Below, piece by piece: positions 1 through 12,164 of a stretch of 64,000 bases of DNA; the stretch's first letter is position 1; each line of letters begins with the position of its first letter. The notes beneath the pieces were generated by a model. It was not told where the DNA came from. It worked only from the letters and a program-made list of their open reading frames with translations, and searched no databases. The stretch covers positions 18,497,224 through 18,561,223 of the forward strand of contig CM044957.1 in NCBI GenBank assembly GCA_024516035.1. The letters run 5' to 3'. Source of the DNA: Bactericera cockerelli. Its lineage: Eukaryota > Arthropoda > Insecta > Hemiptera > Triozidae. Made by a program: the position numbers and the translations under genes.

Positions 1-3000
1 AGTTGCATAAGAAGTTTTTAGCGTATAATAATAATTATTTTATCAGTACATACATTGGTAAATAGGTATCTTGTCGAGACTCATCTTACTGTCTATCAAA
101 CTATGGAGAATACTGCTACTACTAAAGATAATAATTAATATACAAGATTGAAATTTTTATATTTAGAGTAAGTATACTCGTATGTCTAGGTAATTAATTA
201 AATAAAAATGTATTCAAGTGAAGACTTATTTCATATGTATGTGTCTCTTTAACTTTCATATTATTTGAATAATATTTAAATAATCAATGTGATCTGTTTC
301 ATTACCTTGAGTCTATCTGGCTGGGGATAGAGAAGACCAGTGTTTTGCTAAGGAACTACAGACAGACAGCAGAATAGCCAACCCTAACAAACCAGGCTAG
401 CTTATAAAGAAAATGTCCAAATTTTCATGATGGTTGATCTCACAAAACTTTATGTGGTTCAGAACTAGCCAACTAAAGTTCTATGGAGACTATCAATTTG
501 TTATCTATTTAAAGTATGAGGAAAGATATGTTTTGCCTATTGAGCCAGCTAGTGTTTATAATTTTATGTTAAATTTAGACATCTTCGAAGCTAGGAAATC
601 CTCAAGTTTGAGAACATTTAATAAATGCTGTTTTTATTGAGAAAAAAGGTGATAGTTCAGTGCAACTGATCCAGAAACTATTTTAAGACAAAATTTGATT
701 ATTTTTTGAACGTTATTATAAAAATGATACGGTGGCAATGCAGGTAAAATGATTTTTAATCGTTATTGAAATTTTGCAGCATCAGAAATAAAAAAATATT
801 CTTTTGACTAGATTGGATTAAATCAATTTTTGTTAAGAGTCCTTCATTTTTATAATGAAAAACAATTTTTATTTTGTACTTTTCCAAGTACAAATATTCT
901 AAAAATGAACAGTAAATGAAAGATGAAAATTAAAAAATGTTATTCTTATTGAGAAAAGGTATATTATTTTTTAGGAGAATGTCTTAGATTTTTATTATTT
1001 TGCAAGTACGGTTTTGACTTCTATAATTTTCATAGGTATGTAGGAATCAACCTTTTCTTTAGCAATTTGGTACAACCGATACTTAAATTATTTTACCTGT
1101 TCCGGCGCCAAGTTGTAACAAAGAAAAAATACTATGGAAAATTTTATATTTAAAAAATAATAATCCTAAATAAACAAATAATAAAATTATTGAGTTATTA
1201 CACAATTTTGTCTTCTTATTTTTCTTTAGAATGTTTGAGATTGACAACAAGATGATTACGTAACTTGATTACTGAAATAAATAAAGGGAGCTGATAGACT
1301 TGTAGGTCAACTTTCAGAAAGGTAGATACTGTATTTTTTAGAAACAATTGCGTCAGTATATTTTTGTACTAGGTACCTATCTCTGAGAAAGATGATGACT
1401 CTAAACTTGTTCTACCATGTATTTTTTTTAGAGACTAATAAAATTTAATTGAAAGAACCTAATAAAACCAACTCTGCCACTCTAAAAATAGGTAGGTTCT
1501 AAAATGATTATCCTACAACAAAAAGAACCTACCCTATAATTAATAATTTCTGCGAAAGGTAAACAAACTCCTACAATCTACAACATTTATATTATAATAC
1601 ATAATCCTAAGAGTTTAAAAATGTATTTTTATGCACGCCATATAATCGTTCGAGTATGCAATGTGCAATGTTTATTAAATTTATTGAATACTCGTATATC
1701 ACGTCATTAATTTATTGTGAATTATTATTGAACATATAAGATCAAGTTTTATTTACGTAGAATATATACATACATAGAAATTCGTATTAATAAAACAAAA
1801 CTTGATCAAGCGGTGATTTGTTACAACGACTCCTTGTGCATGTACCTAATTGTTATAAATACGTTTTTATGTATCTACATCATAATAATATTGTAATGGC
1901 TCAATATATTGACTTCAAATAGTATTTTTATAGGTACCTATCTGCCTAGAAAAGGATTTGTTGAAAGTATACGTTCATGAGATATTCCAAACCATCAGTC
2001 GTGAGATAAACCAAATCCTTTATCAAACAATCACTTACAAAAAATCATTATAAAAATTGTAAAAAATTGCAACATGGAAGGTACTCGAGAGCTTTTAGAG
2101 TTTCCTTGAAAATCTCAAGTAGGTACCATGATATTCAAGGGAAAATGTATACAATACAATACAATCTCACTCCAGGATCCTATTTTAATTATCCTCTAGC
2201 TCTAGACACCATCACTCTCCCGTACTTGAGTCGAGAGTTCAAAAATCCCCTGCATTGCTCTAAAAATTGGAAAAATAAATTTTAGTTATAATATCTTTGA
2301 GCTTCGATCTTATTTTAATAACTTCTTTCCATAATGAGATATTTACATCACTATTATTTATTTATAAAAAAAAACCATTACATATATTATAAAAAAAAAT
2401 CTCTTCGTTTTTGCCTGTTTTTTTTTTTTTTTTTTTTTTTCTTCTTCTTCTTTCTTTACTTCGACTGTGTCAATGTGTGATACATTCTTGTCATGCTCAT
2501 TTCAACTGGTAATAAACAAGGCATAATATAATACGCCGTGGAGTTAGAGCTCTTCTGTAAGAATCCTGCTGCTACATAAACCGATGAAAAAATCTACCCG
2601 TACTAAGTGTGTGAGTGTTTGCATAACCCATTGTTTTGCATAGTACTTGAAGGAATGAAGGAGTAAAAAGAAAGAGGGGATTCTGAACATGAAAGTTTCA
2701 TTAAAAATGACACGCTGTATAACGCCGGTTAAGTAAAATGATGAGAGGGAGGGGAAGAGTTGGAACCAGTGCCGGTTATCACTGGTTATGGTGGAAGGGA
2801 AAAGATAACTCAAGAGTATGTTAGCTACATACCTATTTCTACTAAATAATTTAAGTAATAATGAATTATGCATGTATAATTAATGTCTTTTAGAAGAAGA
2901 AAAAACTACCAGCTTAAAATTTGAGAAACACACACGTAAATAATTTATTATTGCCATGAAAACAGTGTCAATGGTACGTTAAAGACATCTTCAGTTCTCG

Positions 3001-3600
3001 TGAGATCACTTACAGAACAGCGAGGTTGGAACTTGTGAGGTTACCATTGAAATCTCAAGCACTTAGTTACAAGATTACCCGTATAATGAAGCCAATCTCA
3101 AGTTAGGATGGAAATCCAAATTTATAATGGTTTTAATAGAAAAATTCATATTAAGACATCCACTCGTAAATTCCCACCTTTAAACATTTCGTCTTGGCAT
3201 GACCTTAACCATGGCAGCTGAAAGGGTAAACTAACAAGGGCAATAATAATCATTTGGTATTTAATTTTTATATCGTTTTAAATCAATCTTATCTAATAAA
3301 TTGAGGAAGACATTACATTTTATTTTCTTCTTCCTGACATTTGAGATATCTCAAAAATGACCTACCAGCCCCCACTGAAACAACTCTTCATTATTTTGTG
3401 TATATTCACACCACTCAAAAATTCTTGATGAGTGCTGTAATGTTATAAGTGTATGTGTACATTCGTCTTCTATATTTTTATCACATATAGGGTGCTCTTA
3501 AGTTACTAATTTATTTCATGTCTTGATGATTGTTGTAATGTTTGGAAATTATGTATACGTCTATCACCTGTGGACCCTGTAGGCTGGAGTCTAAATAAGA
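1..3600. other. AT-rich non-coding region, no gene recognised
   Basis: No open frame here shows a recognisable domain or exon structure; the short frames are AT-rich and look random. The only clear feature is a poly-T/CTT run near 2,420-2,450. It could be intergenic or part of a long intron of a gene off the left edge. Confidence 0.5.
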
Positions 3601-3604
3601 AGCA

Positions 3605-3800
3605 CCTGGCTATTCTGACCATTCGAGGTTAATTCTTGGATGGGTGACCATTCAAATTCGTACCCTCGTGATGCTGGCTATTCCGATCATAATTGAGACT
3701 AATTTGAGTAGCTGGTTTGTGATTTTCCAGAGAATGAAGGGTAAAACCTCGGTCGTGATATGACCATGCGCTTGAAAGCAACGTTAAAAAACAAAGAAAA
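3605..3800 (+). repeat. 5S-rRNA-derived SINE, decayed copy
   Basis: The segment reads TGGATGGGTGACCATTC, then a CTCGTGATGCTGGCTATTCC body, then a tail ending GAAAGCAACGTTAAAA plus an A-rich run. This matches the better copies at 11,901-12,162 and 56,006-56,260 in the other orientation. The 5S-like head is badly eroded here. Confidence 0.65.
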
Positions 3801-4199
3801 AAGTATAATAAAAATACGCATACTAATAAAGAAGACAGAACAAGTACCTATAATCGGGGAAGGTAAAAGAAAATAAGAGTAAGGGGTAAAGAAGGTAAGA
3901 GCTTTCTGAAGGGTATAATTAAGGAGAAAAATCTCTGTGCTTCTCGTAAGGAAATGTTGTCGTATAGTACAGTTAAGTGCTCCATGGCCCTAGGCACACT
4001 TGTGTGGGAGCATTATTTGTCAACTGACGAATGTTATTCTGGTGTTTCCCTCCTGTAGGGAGGAGGAAATAACAAAGAGTTGTTGAAACTCTTCCTTGGA
4101 TACTAATTAGCTAGTGTCAATGGCCTCCGTGGGCGTAACGGTTGTGCCTACTGCCCGTAGTCCAGAGATCCCCGGTCGGAGCAGACTTTTCACACAGAA

Positions 4200-4510
4200 A
4201 ATTCTGTTCCCTCCGTACATGTGAGGCTGCCATTTCCGGCCCTATCCAGGCTGGGTGAGGTTAATGTGGTTAGCGGGTACGATTCTCAGCGAATGGAGGG
4301 TAAAACCCCCAAAACCAACCAACCTCAGCCATGAGGTTGAACATCGTCGACCCTGCTTGAGCGAGATAAGACAGAGTAAAAGAAGAAGAAGAAAACGACG
4401 AACAAGAAGAAGAAGAAGAATGACACGTTGAATGCATCGCTGGAGTTAAGCAACGTCCCGCGATGCTAAGACTTGGTGGCTGACTATCCAGGTTCGAGCC
4501 CTCGTGATTT
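4200..4510 (+). repeat. Two fragments of the 5S-derived SINE family
   Basis: About 4,225-4,320 holds the SINE body (GGCCCTATCCAGGCTGGGTG, then AATGGAGGGTAAAACCCCC). About 4,425-4,500 holds a second, 5S-like head (CACGTTGAATGCATCGCTGG, then GAGTTAAGCAACGTC). An AAG/AAAC-rich simple repeat separates them at about 4,377-4,421. I infer two insertions or a rearranged one. Confidence 0.6.
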
Positions 4511-5465
4511 TAGCTCTTTCTCGCTTAACCCAGATTTTAATGAGGATAGCTACGGTCTCAAGTGACCTGTTAGAGACGTCATATATAGAAGACATTTTTT
4601 ACCAAATCCAAACACAAAACAGGTATTGTAAAACAAATGAGTTTTTTTATGAAAAATATATTAAATAAAATAGTACTAAAATTATTAGTATTTTATCATG
4701 CAAAGGTAAGTACTTGGTTCATAATAAACAAATTTATGTTTATTCAATGAAACCTTTAATTAATAATTATGAATATTATGATATACCTATTTAATGTACA
4801 CTTTGTGCATTCACTGTGTATTACAACGATGTCAATTCCTGGATAGTAATTATTTTATTGAATGATTAATTTTATTTAATTGTATTATCATTTTACATTT
4901 TTTACAATTTATCATTATTTTATCATAAATTCTTAGAAAATATTAACGAGAAAGAAATACTGGGCAGGAATGATTGGCCCTAGCAGCAGCAATGGTTTTC
5001 AAAATTTATATCCATAAACGGTAAAGTTCATATTTAGCATTGAATTTTTTATGTTGGAAAATCTGGAAATGAGCTACCATTAAGTGCACCTGGAAAACTT
5101 TCAGGGGGAAGAGGAACTCAAAGTTGGGAAAATTTTCAACAATTTTTTGTGATTTTATCAATTTTATTTTAAATAACACGTGTTTTGAAAAGTTAGGGGA
5201 ACCTTTGCGAGGCTTTGAAATAACCTCTTTTTTTGGTTTTTCTAACAGATTGTTGTTAGTTTCATGTAGGCGTACGCGTGTGTGTCAGCTGCCCCCCCTA
5301 GAAGAGTTACTGAGTACGTCCGTGGTTAGTTTAGATTAAAAGTTGGCTTACATGAAATAGCTGGAAGCTAATCACACTTCGTATAAAACAAGAAAAATAT
5401 GTCTCATCTCTTCATGCTAGTGGTTTTCTTCTCGCCTATAACGTCTATTTAACATCCATAGGTTA

Positions 5466-5660
5466 TTCAAGACGTGGTTTTACTTTCCATTCGCTGAAAA
5501 ATCACAAACCAGCAGCCCACAATAATCTCACCCAGCACTCACAGCCTGGTTAGGGTCGGTAATAGCTGGCACTAGGAGGGTTCGAATTTGAATGGCCATC
5601 ACCTAAGTCCTGGTACACGAAACGAGAACTGGTGTATTCAACGTGCCATCGGATCTAGCT
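5466..5660 (-). repeat. 5S-rRNA-derived SINE, 3'-truncated copy
   Basis: On the minus strand this begins with the 5S-like head (GTTGAATACACCAGTTCTCG) and runs into the family body (CACCCAGC and CCATTCGCTG words on the plus strand). Part of the 5S-like segment is deleted. Confidence 0.65.
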
Positions 5661-7792
5661 TATGTTTGCATGTAGGTTCCTCTCGAGGACATATTCCTAC
5701 ATACTCTCTGTAGGACATATGAACATATTCCTACCAACTTGGTTAGTTAACTAAGTGTCACTTTTAATTAAGTTTCTTTTCTCTAGGGATCTGGATGGAT
5801 ATCACTTTGGCATGCTATTGAGAATACCAGCATTTTACAACATTGAAAACTTATCATTGTACATATTTTAACATTTAATGCGACCGCGAAACAGGCACTG
5901 CCGTAAAGCTTGTCCGAACATGCCTCGTCTAGAACACATTTCTCATTTGCCATTTTCAAGTTTAGAAGTTTTTTTCCAAATTAAGTCATATAAATGGATG
6001 AAACCATTTAGAGAGTTTGGAGTCTATTTGAGCCAGAAACTATTATTTACTGAAAATTCAAAATTAAAAGAACAAGGTTTCATCACAGTGATACTTTTGT
6101 GAAAACCTAAATCTCCAAACCAGTCTGAGCGGATGAATGAGGTACACCCTTCAACTTACCTATACACTAGTATACAGTATACTAAAAAATTGTAACTATA
6201 AATTTCCAGAGGTAATTACATACTTTATGCGGCGGGCGACACACCAATGTTAGGACTATGCGAATTCTAATTCTAGTGTTTCCGGCCCAACTAAGGTTTG
6301 TGAGGTTAAACTGAGTAAACCTCCGTCTAAAATAACCATGATGGTAAACACTTTGGGAAATAGATGTGTTACTACAGAGAAAACATTTAATTTTTCTGCT
6401 GCTGCTTTAAACAAAAGCTTGGATTAAATTTTTAGAATTTTAATTTCCTTTTTTCTTCATTTTTGAATTAAAAAGTTGTCTGCTGTGCAATCTGAGAGAA
6501 ATGGCGGCCATCATAAACTGTGGTGACATCTCTTGGTGCCTGGAGAGTGTTTATCTATTCTTACCCTAATATTTCTTACATAATTATAGTTTTAAATTTT
6601 CATTACATAAATTTATGACCTATTTTTTTTATGTAAACCTAACTCAATTCATTTGAAACAAAATATAAAAAAGCCCTTAACAAATAAATATGTACCCCAT
6701 TTTTGTAACAAAATATTGGTTATGTACTTACATACTGATCGTGATGAAAACACTTCGGAGTTACAACCATCAATCTTTAAAACCTACCTTCAAACTACAT
6801 AGTTTACATTGCCATGGATCAAGTTGTGTAAGAATTTCAGCAAAGTGGCACACTAATCACTTCCACCGGGTTAAGTTGAAATATTCCTAGCAATAAAATG
6901 TCGAGGAAGGAATTCTCTTTATCTCAGTTGAACATGAAATGAAATACGCAGACTGGGAGGAAAATTGCAATCTCTTTGTGCGAGGAGACACAGACTAAGG
7001 AGCTAAATTTAAAACTTCCCCGACGTTTCAAGTTGAACTTTTCGCAAGACTAATGATAAAATTACAGAAAAATATAGTGTTCATTGCCAGGGGCTTTTCA
7101 GAGTATAATTATAATAATAATAAAACTATTTTTTTTGTTTTGGCCGAAGTCTTTCAGGTAATTTGAAAGGTCTTCAGCAGCTGAGGGCATAATTATAAGT
7201 CAGATATGAAAGACAAAAAGGAAGGCAGTATAGAATTCTATCAACCTATGCGGGAACTGCATAGTTTGTTATCATACCCCTTTGTCCCGAGCGGGAATCG
7301 AACCTTCAGGCTAAGAGATTGGAGCGCTCTAGGACAAAATATGTAGATGTTCCAAACTATCCGCATGTATTAAGCAAGCCATCGTCAAGAAAAATTCACG
7401 AGCCGATTTTCTTGAATTTATGTATTTTAAGAGAAACTAAAATCCAGGTTATGACAAAATTTATTTTTGAAACTGAATTTTTTTAATAAAACTTATTAAG
7501 TTAAATATCGCCCAATACTTATTTTATTCACCATCTTGCTCAACAATAATAAGACAACCGTTAGAGAAGTCCCTGTTAGTTAATTGGAGTAGTTTAAAAT
7601 ATAAACAGTAAGTAGACAAGAAAGGAGAAAAAAGAAACAATTGTGAGATAGAACTTTTTAAACTTATAACTATAAAGTTTGAGAAATAAGATTCAACATT
7701 GTGCACCTCACTGTATCAGGCCTAGATCAAGTAAATAGTCTCTTTGCAGAGACTGCAGAGAGCATAATCCAAGATAATTATAATAAATCAAT

Positions 7793-7930
7793 CTACCGAC
7801 CTCAGTAGCTTGCTCGATAAGGCGGCGGACTTGTGACCTGGAGATCTGTGGTTCAAGTCCCGGTTTCAGAGTAGATTTAGTAAAGCGAGTTTGAGTAGTT
7901 GTGATATCACGAAAGTGATTAACACAAATA
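7793..7930 (+). repeat. tRNA-derived SINE
   Basis: The head contains an A-box-like segment (TAGCTTGCTCGATAAGGC) and a B-box-like segment (GGTTCAAGTCC) about 30 bases apart, as in a tRNA-type pol III promoter. It is followed by TGTGATATCACGAAAGTGAT and AACACAAATAT. A related 3' segment (GATATCGCGATTGTGATAAA) lies near 16,253, which supports a dispersed family. No clean tRNA cloverleaf can be drawn, so I call it a SINE. Confidence 0.55.
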
Positions 7931-9266
7931 TGATAACTTATTTTTAATAAATCAATCTTCAGAGGATATTGTACACAGGTGGGTATTACAGCCACGTTTA
8001 TTGTTATGCATAAGTACCTACCTGAACTAAACCAAAATCATCAAGGGAATTTCACGATTCCGATGTTTTTGGTGAATGACTGGTTCTATAGTAAATATTC
8101 CAGAAAAAGTCATTTCCACCATCAAAAACACAAAAAGGATCGCGAAAGACCTTAAAAAACTTTTAAAAGTTATCAAATCGGATAAGTATTTGTGACGTCA
8201 TAATTACCTGGTTGGATTTTTCAGTCTTCACGTTCTTATGGGAATTTTTTTTTCCTAGCAAGAATTTCATCTTGTTCTGGGCTTCGGACACCTTCTTCAC
8301 TCAAATTAAAGGATTTTATTTTTTCAGGAATCATTTCGTGTATTCAGAACCTACAATATTTTTTTTTTTTTAATATCATGGAAATCCTTACGAAAAACTC
8401 TTTCGATAGAGCCAATAAAAAATAGGTTCAAGTGATTCATTCAAGCTTTGATCGAGAAAATAATAGTTTGCTTAGTCCCGATGTGTTTATGTGTAAGGTA
8501 ACAACCTACTGTAACAAATAACCAATATATAATTTTATTATTTAGTAGGAATGATTTATTTTTCTTGTTGTTCTACTGTTATCTGTTGGTTTTAATTTTA
8601 AAAAAGCCAACCAAAACAAAAGATCATTTTATTCGATTCAGCTGAATTAGTCAAGAGAAATTTGGAGGAAATATCTCTCTTCTACCAGCAGATTTTTTCT
8701 CTCTCTCTCGTTCTTTTTTTTCCGTGTCCTTCCCTTTCACTTCTCCCTCTTCTCCCGTCTCCCCTCTACACTCTCTTACAGATCAAATCAATTTTATTTT
8801 ATAGCTCCAGGGGTTTTCCCTACTAATTCAGGGCTTTGACAGAATGAAAACGATGAGCGGGGTCAAAGGTCACGTAAGCTCAATTTTGAGTCGCATTACT
8901 GAACGTGACAGCCAGGGCAGTCCCCCCTACACCGTCCAACTTACCCCAAGCTGTCCCTATCAGACGTTACTTGTGGGGGAAAAAATATAAAGCGCAGATT
9001 TCAAAAAAAATCACCGCCGTTTCCTGGAATTGATCCCTGAACTTTAATAGATAATAAAAATGGCTAAATTAATTGTAGAAACGATTCTTCAAAATAAATT
9101 CATTCCGTTAACAAAGAAAAAAAAATCTGATATGTCACAACCTGCATCTAGGACGAATAATAAAAAAGTTAGTCAAAGCGGGTTCCCCCAAATTACCGAA
9201 AAATTAGGGCCGAAGTCGAAAAAGTTTAAGATATCAAAAAAATAAACCAATTTACAGTTTATAGAG

Positions 9267-9690
9267 TCTACCGGAGATATCAAGAGATAAATTCCCTCAA
9301 TAGAAGTCCTGGTACTGGCAAGACAAGTCAGCGAGATGAACGCTTTATGGTGAAGCAGTCACTCTGCAAAAGGTACCTGAGTGCAGTTCAGATTGGCCAG
9401 GAGCTCCTACGGACGAGAGATGTGGTTGTAAGTGAATGGCCGGTGAGGCAAATACTCAAGCATACCAACCTAACACCTAAAACACAGCCACGGGCAATAA
9501 ACATATCGCACCATGTTGAATATTGTGACAATGAAATGGCCTGCACTCGGTTTCGACAAAAACCCAATAGAAAATTTTTGAGATCTATTGGAGAGAACTG
9601 TTAGAGCAAGAAATCCAACTGGAGAAAGGCCTTAGTTAAGAATGGGGATGACTTCCTAATAAACGGTTGTTTTCCTGATGAGATCAATGC
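9267..9690 (+). pseudogene. Tc1/mariner-like transposase remnant
   Basis: The translation starts VYRRYQEINSLNRSPGTGK and continues QRDERFMVKQSLCKRYLSAV, then VRQILKHTNLTPKTQPRA. This is the double helix-turn-helix DNA-binding half of a Tc1-type transposase. After a few dozen degraded codons it reads WPALGFDKNPIENF, a stop, then DLLERTVRARNP, which resembles the conserved C-terminal region of the family (PDLNPIENLW-type). The central part carrying the first two catalytic aspartates is missing, and stops break the frame, so it is a dead, internally deleted copy. A short lysine-rich frame just upstream (9,060-9,245) may belong to it. A matching 40-base fragment recurs near 27,310-27,350. Confidence 0.75.
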
Positions 9691-9739
9691 CAAATCGGAT
9701 AAAGGCCATAATAACAGCCAGAGGAGACAATAATAAGAA

Positions 9740-11900
9740 TTCATAATTCAATGGAATACAAATATGAAAGAAACGAGCTATGCAGTTTTTGTTCACGCAA
9801 GTGTATAATAAAACCACAAAATATTGTTAAAATTCACTTTATTGATCTGAAGAAATTTCCTTCCATTTGATGGCAAAATGAAGTTTAAAACTTTTTATCC
9901 ACAAACTAATTAAGTGTAAAAAGCAGAAAGTAATTAAAACTCGGGATGAAAAAATAAACACATTATTTCAAAGCCATAGTCAATCTTTATTAAATTTAAA
10001 AGAATAAAAAAAGTTTCAACGGTTACTTTGTTTTTAATTTATGTTAATAGAATGGAAAGTAAATAAATTAAGGAAATTGCAGTAGACATCTCGAAAAAAT
10101 TGTTCCTCAAAGTAAATTTTATCAAAGCTGAATGAAATACGTATATACATTTTATTTATTCTTTTGTTAAAAGAGACCTTAATTATAATCTTTATCTTTC
10201 CATTTTCCTGATAAAAAAGTCGGCATTTTCCACCAGCAGTCATTAAGGAAATCGGATTGTTTAACTGTAATTCTTTTTTCATAACCCGGGTTGCACAATG
10301 GCGGGATAGTTGCATTTTAAATAGGTACCTCTGATGTAACATTTCATTTTAATCGTTTCCTTGAAGACGTGTTGAAACTGCAATAATGAAACTTGACTGC
10401 GTTATATTCTCTTACTGTTCCAGGTAAACAACTTCCAAAAGGTTTGCATTTTCTTGCTTGTCTCAACATCTTAGTTTCACTCGTCACAAACAAAAGGAAG
10501 CATTTTTGAACGACTCTGAAGAAAACTTTTTAGCTCTGGTTTTTCTAAGAAACTGGAACCAAAGTTTTTTCCATCACTTCAGACGAGTTCCTGTTGTTCT
10601 TACAGACAACTTCACTTGTTCAACTTTTAGTCTTATTATTGCATGTACCAATTGTTTCAAGGGTAATCTTATACAATACCTATAGGTACGCAACAAGAGA
10701 AACTCTCCAGTCGTCAGCCGGTACTATATTATTAATTGAAACTATTTTTTGTCGCTTCGAATGATCCCCAATATCATGGTGCACCCTAAAAAACAATGGA
10801 GTACTATTGTTGAAGTGGAATAGGCTTTATGCTGAGAAATACCTGCATCCCAACCCTGAGTCTACTTCTAAAAATATATTGTAAAGACCCTACATTATTC
10901 TGCTTTCTTGTGTGATTTTGTAAAATAATTCATCTGCATCATCACTCTGCTCCTCCGCCTCCCAAGCTCCTACGTGTCCCTGTCATACTCACGACACACT
11001 CAGACAAAACCAGTTACCGCGCCTTCAGAAAACAAAACTTTTTTCACGGAAACAGAAGGGGTATTTTGGGTAGTCGGTAAGGGCGGGATCTCTATTCCCG
11101 AAAAAGGAAGGAGCAACTTAGGTAGTCTGATAGGAGATGTTGAGGGGGGGGGGGGGAGAAAAAACTTTTTGCTTAGAGCAGGAGCACTCCGGAAAACCCC
11201 TTGTTTACTAGCGAGCAATGGAAACGGATGACTGCGAAATTAAACAAAAAAAACTTTCATTTCCCGAGCATAATATCTTCAGCGGGGAGCTACAATAATG
11301 AACAAAAGTTTGGCACAATTCAGCAAGTTCGAGGGGAACAACTGTTGTGTGCAAACTTTTTTTCGGCGGAAACGAAAAAGCAGCACAACCGCACCCGTGC
11401 CGTCTGATGCTGAAATATTTCACTCGAGAACAAAGTGCACCTCACCAGAGTAACCCTTATAAATACCTGATAGCATAATAAAGGAGATCAACAGATAAAA
11501 ACTAAAATTCCAGTAGGTAGTTTGTTAAAATGTGTGACAGAATAATTATCAGGTGTAAACGTCCGGAGGCTCTTTGCACCCTACAAGTGATCTCCTCCCT
11601 TCTCATTTATAAAGTATTTTTTTCTGTTACTTTGAACGTGGTGGCGTTACTTCCAGTAACAAGACTTAATATTTTTAGGGCTGGCTTGAGTGATTACGAC
11701 ATCACTTTTGAAATTCGATATTACTTACTTTACTTTCCGTGTCCATGTGTAATATCATGGTGGTAGAAGGATTGATATGGTATTGAACCCATTGGACGCC
11801 CAGAACTAGAGTTGAGGGCTCCTTCCATGTCCAGTGTATGTGTAACTGTGTAGTATGTTTAATTACACTTCAAATTGATGTAGTAGAAATATTTTTATTC
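9740..11900. other. Non-coding region, no gene recognised
   Basis: AT-rich DNA around a less AT-rich patch (about 10,940-11,420) holding a run of 13 or more G near 11,144. Open frames in that patch overlap on both strands and show no domain. Confidence 0.45.
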
Positions 11901-12162
11901 TTTTTTTTTTTTAAGTGGGGTTTAACGTCGCTTTCAACTGCCATGGTCATATCACGACGGGGGTTTTACCCTCCATTCGCAGGAAACTCACAAACCTGCT
12001 ACTCACATTGACCTCACCCAGCCTGAGTGGGGCCGGGAAAAGCCAGCGTCACGAGAATTAGAATTTGAATGGTCACCCATCCAAGTCTTAACCTCGCTGG
12101 ATGTCGCTTAACTTCGGTGTTCTGAAGGGAACCGGTGTATTCAACATGCCATCGACGCTGGC
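11901..12162 (-). repeat. 5S-rRNA-derived SINE (SINE3-like), near full length
   Basis: Read on the minus strand, the element starts GCCAGCGTCGATGGCATGTT, continues GAATACACCGGTTCCC, then CACCGAAGTTAAGCGACATC, then GACTTGGATGGGTGACC. These follow the order and spacing of eukaryotic 5S rRNA, including the box A and box C segments of the internal pol III promoter. A family-specific body follows (GTGACGCTGGC, GGCCCCACTCAGGCTGGGTG, AATGGAGGGTAAAACCCCC, GACGTTAAACCCC) and then an A-rich tail. About ten other full or partial copies occur in the window. 5S-headed retroposons are known as SINE3; membership of this family is my inference. Confidence 0.85.
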
Positions 12163-12164
12163 TT

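Larger units (their letters stand above)
4511..8999. other. Non-coding region with repeat fragments
   Basis: No host gene was recognised. It contains a 5S-SINE copy (5,466-5,660), a tRNA-like SINE (about 7,793-7,930) and a CT-rich stretch (about 8,695-8,780). Two stretches near 6,230-6,330 and 8,820-8,960 are less AT-rich, but neither has an ORF with family resemblance. Confidence 0.45.

Noticed and set aside
7793..7872. Possible functional tRNA gene
   Set aside because: A- and B-box-like segments exist but no cloverleaf forms and the acceptor stem does not pair; a SINE head fits better.
10974..11423. Pairs of overlapping frames on both strands in a less AT-rich patch
   Set aside because: Neither strand shows a recognisable family, splice signals or start context; the patch also contains a long G homopolymer.
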